Positions 1-8,443 of a stretch of DNA of 9,715 nucleotides are shown piece by piece. A program made the translations under genes and the position numbers. The stretch is from a bacterium (GTDB lineage Bacteria > Patescibacteriota > Gracilibacteria > Absconditabacterales > Absconditicoccaceae). Below the pieces are notes generated by a model that did no database searches, had not been told where the DNA came from, and saw only the letters and a program-made list of their open reading frames with translations. Every line of letters starts with the position of its first letter. Positions within the stretch are counted from its first letter, which is position 1. The DNA lies in the NCBI GenBank assembly GCA_020629735.1, contig JAHDCT010000034.1, positions 1-9,715 on the forward strand, in the 5' to 3' direction.

Positions 1-3000
1 TAACTGAAATCCAATTTTGTCAGTTATATTTGACTTGGTAAGCCTGAATATCATTTCAAAAAGCATCTTGCACAACAATTGTGTGTCCACCTCATTCTTC
101 TAACAGAGACGGATCAAGATTCTCAATCAATGTTGCCCAATCTTCCTCAGATAAAATAAAAGGTTCAGTATTTTCTTCAACTTCCACAACCTCTACCTCT
201 TTTTCTTTAATTCTTCATGCAGAAGCACCAATACTAAATGATTTCTGCTTTCTTGTAGCAACTGCACTTGCTGATGCAGTATTCGTAGTTACTCAACCTC
301 TCGTTCCAGCATGTTGTTCATCAACATCAATTCTGATCGGATCTAGAGCAATATCCTGAACCTTCTTCACATAAATTGTTCATTCACCTCATACATCTCA
401 ACAGTTTGCACAATCTCCATATGAAGCTGGTAATATATCTGATGAATCTTCTCATCAAGCCCAAGGTTTTCAATCAATTCCTACAATTTCTCAATTATCT
501 AAGACTATCTCTTTTTCATCATACAAACGAACAAGATCCTCTAAAGTTACTAGCTTATTTTGATATCCAAGCAAATCATACGCTCTTCTTAATCAACCTT
601 CAAACTCTTGGTAAAGAACTATATTTTCTCTTTGAAGGTCCGTAAAAAATTTCGTTAAATATTTACTATATGCAACTATCTTATTAGGTCATTCAAAAAC
701 ATCTTTTGAAACAATTGAACTCGTGATAATTCATGGATTAGCGACAAATTTCTCACCTATATGTCAATTAGATCTAGATTCTTCATAAGTAGCAATACTT
801 GCGACCATACCTTCAAGAACTGTTCATGTCGAAACTAAGCTAGGAGAAGCTTTCAAGTTTTCAACAATCATATTTCTTAGAGTCAGCATCCGTAAGTTAG
901 CTCAATTATGTTCAGATAAGATTCTTGCTTCATATGCTTTATTTCTCGTTTCCATCACCATTCGAGTTGGTGCTAACAGATATCAGAGTTGATGAACTTT
1001 ATTTGGAGTTCAATCTTCATTTCTCGTTGTTACTCTATTATATGAATCCTCACCATATCTAAAGGCTGTTCAAAGAGTTCTAGATAAGTATCACTCAAGC
1101 AATTCTTTATTAGTCTTTCCACCAGTATTATCTACGTGTAAATTAATAGATTCAAAATCAGCTCAATCAGAATCTAAAATCTCATCTATCGCACTAGCCT
1201 CTAACGCACTAGCATGAATTCATGTTTCAGATTCTAAACTATTCTTTAATTCTTGAGCTTTATCTGACATTTTTTCTAAGGACATATGTTTCCACATAGT
1301 CATATCCACACGAGATTGTCTCGCATAAATAAGATCAATAACAGCTTTTTTTGTATCAGGATGTAAAGGAGCGTCCCATCAAATATCATAATCGGTACTC
1401 ACAATAGAAGGCATTTTCTGAATTGCTATTCACCAAGCTTTATCTAGTAAAGCAACCCTTTGGTTTTCAGGAGTTTTAAAAGCTTGAACTGCAATTTTTC
1501 AAAATTCTTTAAACGATGCGTTTCAAGAATCACTATGTCTCCACATCACTAACTCTGTACCTGCTTCAGAAGAGAAAAAATCATGTATTTTCTGTGGCAC
1601 TTTCTCGAAATTTAGTTGAACTTCTTTCTCAAATTTTTCCTCTACCATTCAAGTAATTTCAAATTGAGGCCCATCATCAAATGGAGTGTCCCAATTGAAA
1701 CTATATGTATCACTATGAGAACTTGGTTGAGTTAATCTAATTTTAGAATTAAATGGAATGGGTCCAACAGAATGAGACGGCTTATATGCATCCATAAAAG
1801 TAATCTTCCACTTATTTTTATCTTGCTCAAGAGGAGTTCATGCATCAATTTGAATTGTTGCAAAATCAATATGTTTCTTTAATTCAGTATGTCACTCAAT
1901 TTCATTTGAAATTGCTGCAACATATTTCCCAACCAATTGATTTGTCACAAACTGTTTTTCTTGTTCTTGTAAAGCAACAATTCCATCAAAATATTCATCT
2001 GAAGTAAATTCCAAAGTGTCATTACCAAATGCTCCCACTTTACCTTCAATTCAAGATACAGTTTGATCTAACACAATATAGTTACTCGTCGTCTCAAGAT
2101 CAGTATATTTTATGAGATTCATCCATAAAGCTGTTGGAAATATCATTGCTCCATCATCATCATGACTAACAAAATGTTTATACTCTGGAGAAACAAAAAT
2201 ATCAGAAATTCTTTTATTCGTACCTGGTAAATGTAGCTCTCAAGGAATAACATAAAAATCAGCTTTCAAGGTTTCTCAACTAACAGAATGAGTCAGTGAT
2301 CTTTCTTCCACAAAAATTTTATGATCAACGCTCTCAAGATCATTCGTCACATGAAGAAGTTTATTCACTTCATCTTCAGGTCTTTCTCAAGGAACTACGC
2401 GAGCACCTTTATTTTCCATAACCACATCACTAAAGAGTTGTGCAGCTAACTCTGGATCAGTTTCCATTACCATTTTTTTGAATCGACTCAAAGTAACTCA
2501 TGCAGTTACTCAAGCAACCTGTTGTAAATCAGCTGACAATCAGAGCATAATGTATACTCACAATGAGAAACCTGAAATATGTAATGATGAAAATCCATCT
2601 TGAAGTTGAGAAATCTGCTGACTTTCCATCTTGTTCATAATCCCATCTAAGAAAAGTTCCATATAGAGACTTTCATGCCCATCTGGTGCCTTTTGCATAG
2701 CTGAAAAGAGTTTGTCAGTCATAGACTTCAGTTTAATACGGGAATCTAGATCTTTCCAAAACTTGTCATTTGGTTTATCAGAGAAAAACGTTTTTCAAAT
2801 ATAATCTTGCATAAGAGAATACATTTCATCTGCACTCTTTGGATTTGACTCGACAATACTGTCTAAAACCTTTCATAGATTATTTCTCCAAAGAATCTTT
2901 GTCCTTTCAATTCATCATTTTTTATCAATTGAAGCGCCTACACTCAAATTAGCAGTTAATCAGACATTTCACTCGCTTAATTTTGTCGATCATGATACTC

Positions 3001-5146
3001 AAAGTGTAGCAAATCAAGTAACAATATCCTTATCTCAAAACATCGATCCCTCAAAAGTAGTGAAATCTTTAGCATACGTTCCTCATCAATTAAAGTTAAG
3101 CATACGAATGAGATCAAAATCTCAACTTCTTTTAACTCATCATCAAAACCCAAAAGAAAAAGTAAGTGAATTTGTACGGGCGATACCATGTATTTCAGCC
3201 TCCTCTACATCACCAAAGTCAAATCCTTTTGTAAATTGTAAATTAAAATCAACTCAATCAGGACTTACTGCTAAAGTAGGAGAAATAGTATCTAAAATCC
3301 CATCCATTCACCATGTATGAGAAGTAGCAGCTCACACTCAAAACATAGATGTCTTTTGTAAATGCTGATCCACGTACTGCGTATAAGCTAAATTAACTGA
3401 CGAGTTACCTCATAAATAAGTTAGTTGCGTTTTTTTAACATCTTCAGCGACTTCTTTTCATGTTTTATTTGTTCACTTAATTTCATTCACTTTAACAGCT
3501 AGATCATCATAGAGTTCTTGATTGTTTTCATAGCTCAATCATTCTTCAATATCCTTCATTGCTTTTTCAAACATTTCTTTTTTCATGGCCTCATCCATCA
3601 TCACAAATCTTGAAAGCCCCTCTCATTCTTCTTGAGAATACATAATTTCTTTAAAATAGTCTTCTCAAAAATTGTCTAAATGTTCTTTAGTTGCAGCTAA
3701 AATTCACAAATCATTCGCATAAAAATCGCTTAATCACTGATAATCAACAACCGTTTTTAATGAAGTAATGACATTAATAGTCATAGCATCCGTAATATTC
3801 ATCTCAGAAAAAAGAGCTGGCATGTCAGACAAATCACTTTCATATACCTGTCTAACAAGTTCATTAACTCATCAAGGTCAAGTAAATGTAGCTCTATTAA
3901 TAAGAATCTGTCTTAAACTTAAACAAACAAAATTTTTCGTAATTTCACCTTCATCTCAAAGGGTAAAAATCTGTACAAGGTCATCAAATTTTTGTCATTC
4001 ACTGAGCCTTTGAGCTGCGTAAAGGTCTCACATTTCTAACTTTTGTTCCCTAATTCTTTCAGATTGATTTCTACTTCCTAAATAAGGATTTAAATCTCCA
4101 TCGAAATCGTTACTTGCAAAAAAACTGACTAAACCTTTGGCTGCTCACGACAGTTTTCAATAAGCTTGTTGTTTATGTTTAGCAGCTTCAGTAACTTCTA
4201 AATAATTTCAATCTTCAAATGCATCAGCTAGTTTTTTATTTCACGTAAGCATCTGAATACGATACAAATCTTTATATTTTTTACGTGAGTCAAATCACAC
4301 GTCAGACATAAAAAGTAAATCATCAATGAGATTTCTTGATCCATCATCTCAATTTTCATAAGCATCGTTTATTATTCTTAGGGCTTTTACCTCATCTGTA
4401 TTGTCTTCAAGGCTTTGTCGACTCTCAACCCATTGAGAAAACTTCAATTGAAGGCTAACATAAGTATCTTCTCCTAAGTCTTCTTTGGTTGTTCACAACT
4501 CCTCTAACAATTTTTCCAAATCTCACTCGCTTAGTATTGGAGCAATTTTATCAGTTGATAAGTCTAGATCATACGCAGTACAAAATCTTATTAAATCTCT
4601 CTTAACAACATTTCTCATTTTATTTAAATTCATATCAGCTTCGAAATATTCTTTTAATCTCACTAATCTTACATCTTTCAGAGCATTCCTGAGGTCTTTA
4701 TTTTTTATATCATATACATCCAATAACTTATTCATCGCTTTATTTACTCTCTTACGATACTTAAATTCTATATCATCAGAGACGGTTTGTGTTTCAGTTT
4801 TTTGTTGCTGATCTTTCAAAACCACAATTTCATTTTGCAAACCAGACAACAATTTCTGAGTCTGTTTTTTAATATCATTAATATCCAAAAGTCTTAAATA
4901 TCACATTAATGAATTCCTATCACTTTCAATAAGTCATAAAGTTCTATTATAAAGCATAGACAAAATATCAGAATTCATACGCTTATGTTCTTCAGAGTCA
5001 TTAGTCGTTAAAATTGTTTGAATCTTTTCATTAATCTCCGTCAAAGTTTCCTTTCTTTTTCAACTAGCACTACTCGCTAAATCCTCAAAGTAAGATTTAG
5101 TATAATTCAGCTGAATCCTCTCGGCTTTTCCTAAATGTTCAGACAT
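1..5146 (-). CDS. Giant protein of unknown function, at least 1715 aa, 3' end cut by window edge (UGA = Gly)
   Basis: I do not recognise a family. The frame is open from ATG at 5146 to the window edge: 1715 codons with no UAA or UAG and about 80 in-frame UGA codons read as glycine. The ATG is the first plausible start after an in-frame TAG about 40 bases upstream. The N-terminus (MSEHLGKAERIQLNY) has no signal peptide or membrane helix. Residues 1-575 are charged and largely helical, with likely coiled coil near 85-160. An acidic loop NDFDGDLNP (346-354) resembles a calcium-binding loop. Residues 576-755 are glycine-rich with alternating beta-strand-like patterns (SLTFSFGFGGGVK, VGLTANLSVGASIDKK). 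A second hydrophobic, Gly-containing stretch is near 857-885 (SGFSLGVYIMLGLSADL). Later parts mix helices and strands. Only four cysteines were noted, two of them in CANC (1579-1582). The last visible part (LLEEGGGHTIVVQDAFGNDI) looks like the start of another beta domain. Possible roles include a structural or secreted effector-like protein or a surface protein exported without a Sec signal. The sequence does not decide. Confidence 0.85.
2890..3421 (-). other. Glycine-rich beta-strand module inside the giant protein
   Basis: Residues about 576-752 of the giant protein differ from the charged helical parts on both sides. They show repeated stretches of 8-12 residues with alternating hydrophobic and polar or small residues, separated by short Gly, Asp or Asn turns: VNLAYTQYV, SMFGVGAATSH, LAVSPDGVDFNLQFTKGFDF, SLTFSFGFGGGVKR, VTGFATLGVSGSTKL, VGLTANLSVGASI. 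UGA-encoded glycines are dense here, including three consecutive UGA codons. The pattern resembles amphipathic strands of a beta-barrel or beta-meander. No family was recognised; the boundaries are approximate. Confidence 0.45.
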
Positions 5147-5184
5147 TAGTATAAATCAAAAAATAGATAAATTCCTCTATCCTA

Positions 5185-5213
5185 TTTTTACTTATCCATT
5201 CAACTCCTGTCAA
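5185..5213 (-). promoter_or_regulatory. Probable sigma-70-type promoter for the giant gene
   Basis: A perfect TTGACA (5208-5213) is followed by a 17-base spacer and TAAAAA (5185-5190, four of six matches to TATAAT). Transcription would start about 30 bases before the ATG at 5146. The T tract of the upstream terminator shares bases with the -35 box. No clear Shine-Dalgarno sequence sits close to the ATG; the immediate upstream sequence is TTTGATTTATACTA. Confidence 0.5.
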
Positions 5214-5242
5214 AAAAGTTTACCCTTTGAAAAAGGAAACTT
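5212..5242 (-). terminator. Probable Rho-independent terminator of the glycosidase-like gene
   Basis: On the minus strand AAGTTTCCTTT is followed by a three-base loop and then AAAGG, a two-base bulge and AAACTT. This gives an 11-base-pair hairpin with the bulge, running into a T tract (TTTTTT). It lies about 135 bases after the TAG of the glycosidase-like gene and before the giant gene. The stem is AT-rich, as expected in this genome. Stability was not computed. Confidence 0.6.
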
Positions 5243-5377
5243 GCCAAATACTAAATTTAAGATGTTTTTTTGAAAAATTTAATCTAGTCAAAAGTAAATG
5301 TATACGTTACAATTTGTTCAAACGTAGTAATCAATAGATCTTTGCTCAAATTATAAGATTCAAACCATGTTATCGGT

Positions 5378-8374
5378 CTAGCAGAAATACTGGTATCTTT
5401 TTAAGAATATTTCTTGAAAAAATTGAGGTTTATGTTCTAATAATAATGCTAATTGGTTAATAACTACAATGTCTTGAAAAGTATATTCTTGAGTCCAACT
5501 CTCTCAATTTTCATAAGCGTTAATAATTCACATCATAAGATCATAGGGAATTTCACCAGTCTCTTCAACAATCTCGACTCACAAACACTTACATGAGTTT
5601 GTATATACATCATTGACAGTAGAACTATTCCCATCATCACACGAAGTTCCTAGAAAAGAATTAGGAAGAAAAGGACAGGAGTCTTGGCAATCAGCCACTC
5701 CGTCTTGGTCACTGTCACCAGCTTGAGGCACAGAAGCCACACATACTCAACTACAATCAATCATTCCAACTCAACTTTCTCAACACTCGTTCACAGCAGA
5801 ATAACACTCAGCTCAATATCATTCAGGAAGTTCAGGAATAACATCTATGTCTAACGAGCAGGAACCATCACATAGAATAGTTCATGCATGTCTTTCTCAA
5901 CATGCATTAGTCTCAGAAAAACAAGCAATTCATTCATTCTCTACACATCATGCAAATCAGCACTCACCTGGATTAAAAATAAAATCATCATCTGCTTGCT
6001 CCCAAGGCGATATATCAGTCTCAACGTCAATGATAGCACCTTCCAAATCAACATCTCATACACGAACCTTAATCTCATAATCTTGATATGTACTAACCTC
6101 ACTCATATCTAAATCTTGCCAAGCAATACTAAATCTATGATCAGATGTTCAACCACATTGGTTTCAAAGGTCATGTTCAGTACTAATATTAGCAGTTCAT
6201 GTTCCTAAATAAAATTCAGTTCAATCCTCGTCTACAGCAAAAACTCATACAGGAAGATGTGTCTCCCAATTACTTTCATCACAAGCCCATCAATATATCT
6301 TTGTACAATCTTCTCATCCAATAACTCCATGAGGTTCATAAGGAACTTCTTCCCATACATCAAATATTTCAACCTCTAGTACCTCTTCAACAATATTTCA
6401 TCATCACCGATCGTAACGTAAGCAAACCTCATATACATTGTCTCCATTTTGATCCGTAGGCGCTTCATAATTAAATACTTGTCCAGAAAGTAACCTCATT
6501 CTTCCATCCATTCATGGACTTACTTGGAAGTGAGAAGCATCTCAAGAACACAAAGAAATAGTATTAGGCTCAAAAGAAGAATCTAAAGAAAATAAGGTGT
6601 CAATATATGCTCCACTTTCAGAATTTTCTTCCAAAGAAAGCTTTTTCTCTGTATACATATCACAATTTTGAGTATTATAATGAATATCAGAAACAGATGG
6701 ATCTATTTGAACTCACTTATGTTCATGATTACCTGACAAGGTAATTTTCTTTCAAGAATTCAACCAAATGTCCTTTACAACAGAATTTTGGAAAGTATTA
6801 TTACAAATATGAATATCAGTTATTGCTCAATCTGAGCTCGTATAAGCTCAATCAAATTTGGTAAACATTGAAAGTGATCCATACCTCTTAGCATGTCCAT
6901 AGTTTCATCAATCAAAAGTATTTCCTATGATATACACTTGAGAAGGAGTCCTTCCCTCAGAAAATCCTCACTGAGTATTATGGTCAGAATGAATCTGAAC
7001 TCATGGTCAAGATGATCAAACAAAAAACGAATTTTCCACAAGAACATTCTCTCATGCTATCAAAACTCATCTTCATCTATTATCTCTTACTTCGATATTC
7101 GAAATACGAGTATTACGAGGAACTTTACTTACATTAACCACTAAACTTCACGGAAATATTTTTCATTGAACATCTTGATCTAAAGTAACTGTCAAATAAT
7201 TACTCGATGAATTGTCTATGGTGTTAACCGTATAGATTTCTTCTCATAACACCAATCCACCTGGTTCATAAACTTGAAAAGCATCATGGCTAAACGGCAA
7301 TCAATTTATATTTGGCTTCCTTCAAGTGTACGGATCAACCACCTGAATCGAATTATTTCAAGACAATCATACAACTTGAAAATTCTTCGTATGCACATTC
7401 GTTCAGTCATCACATTGATTCCAAGCAACATAATTTTGAATATCTAAATTTCACAGTACATTATTTAAGTTACTAGCTCACGCAGCAACACTTACAAAAT
7501 GTCACTGAGTAGGTTTAACCGTAAATCCATCAATAAATAAGTTTTTCATATTTGAAGTAACGATACCCAAACCGGCAAGTTTCGTAACAAATATATTTTC
7601 CAACGAAATATTAGTTGACTGAGTCAAATTAAATCAATTGTATCAGTTTTTTTGAAACAAGATAACATTTTCATCACCTACTTTTAATCAAAATGCCTTT
7701 TCTTTTGTACAAGAAATACGCGTTTCAGAAATTTTAGTACATGTATTATCTGTTCTAACTTGACTAAACCAATAACCATCAACGGCTGGTCTCTTATTTT
7801 CAAAATCCCATTTCACGAAATACTCTACTGTATCACTTCACACCACTGGATGATTTCCTTCAATTTCATATTCAACAGTATCACTCGTATTTTTAACTAC
7901 AGTTCAAGCAGTAAAAGGAGGGTCTAACTCAAATCAAATTGACAAATTTTTAAACGTTATATGTGAACTATTCGTAACAGAAAAAACATGTCACCATTTT
8001 TCTCAATTGAGAAAAGCTCATTGTCCATCTACCTCTAGGTTATGGTAATCTTCTAAAACAAAAAGAGGTTCATAATATGGTTTATTAGATTGTTCTTCTT
8101 GTCATGAAATACGGTACTCTCATGGAGCAAAAACAAGACGTCATCATGTATTTTTTATAGCTTCAAAAGCTGATCTAATTGCTAAAGTATCATCAACATT
8201 ATCATCTGGAACTGCTCAATACTGTTCCACATGTACAACTCAAGCAGTTTGCGTTTCAAATATCTTTTCCTTCTCAGGATGAACTGATCATTTAAAATAA
8301 AGGAATAATCAAAAAATAAGAAGAAAAAGTAAACTTACATATCTATATACATTTCATTTGGCAAAAGACTTCAT
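5378..8374 (-). CDS. Membrane-anchored GH110-like right-handed beta-helix glycosidase with Cys-repeat tail (UGA = Gly)
   Basis: 998 residues, ATG start, TAG stop. Residues 13-27 form one hydrophobic helix (VSLLFLLIFGLFLYF) after a short basic start: a signal anchor or uncleaved signal, so the rest is probably extracellular. Residues 46-90 match the entry of pectin-lyase-fold enzymes (VEQYGAVPDDNVDDT ... GGRLVFAPGEYRIS). The beta-helix continues to about 590. Two blocks resemble GH110 alpha-1,3-galactosidases as I recall them: CDDGTNVH (321-328) and NRGRGVLIAGENVLVENSFF (432-451), the latter followed by SSGPGVQI and a QVYIIGNTF turn. The paired Asp of the first block would be active-site candidates. 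Then follow a cadherin-like stretch (QVFNYEAPTDQNGDNVYEV from 632), a beta-sandwich with a GWACD motif (695-699) and a later CGGTSDHRF, two Cys repeats (815-878), DSDQDGVADCQDSCP (887 onward, thrombospondin type 3-like) and SCDDGNSSTVNDVY (from 911). The end carries AYENG (953-957). A TTG at 8437 in the same frame would add a second hydrophobic segment. No Shine-Dalgarno sequence is clear. The fold is confident; GH110 and its substrate are tentative. Confidence 0.85.
5741..5932 (-). repeat. Two tandem copies of a CX6CX9CX3C cysteine repeat within the surface protein
   Basis: Unit 1 (5858-5932, residues 815-839) reads GIACFSETNACGERHAG and continues to CDGSC. Unit 2 (5741-5815, residues 854-878) reads GAECYSAVNECGESGVG and continues to CSGVC. 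The four cysteines have identical spacing in both units (6, 9 and 3 residues between them), with a period of 39 residues. The conserved core is C(F/Y)S..N.CGE...G...C.G.C, and the Gly of CGE is UGA in both. From memory, similar CTSA.NSCG-type repeats occur in predicted surface proteins of other CPR bacteria. Disulfide-stabilised extracellular stalk modules are the likely role. Confidence 0.75.
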
Positions 8375-8443
8375 GAAATCAGAAAAATAAATACCTATCA
8401 CTATGATAAGTATAAGAAAAAATGAAAAAATCTTCAAATTTCA

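Noticed and set aside
81..645. Plus-strand ORFs at 81-359 and 376-645
   Set aside because: They are antisense to the continuous minus-strand frame of the giant gene, have low-complexity Ser/Leu composition and match no family.
2977..3189. Minus-strand 70-residue ORF in another frame
   Set aside because: It overlaps the giant gene in a different frame and looks like a chance ORF.
3060..4811. Plus-strand ORFs at 3060-3320, 3768-4013 and 4485-4811
   Set aside because: All are antisense shadows of the giant gene, without recognisable motifs or start signals.
4523..4888. A separate 121-residue minus-strand gene
   Set aside because: It is in frame with the giant gene and is only the stretch that happens to lack UGA between two UGA glycines; its ATG is internal.
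5847..6112. Plus-strand ORFs at 5847-6080 and 5888-6112
   Set aside because: They are antisense to the Cys-repeat region of the glycosidase-like gene; the apparent His/Ser richness is a by-product of the opposite strand.
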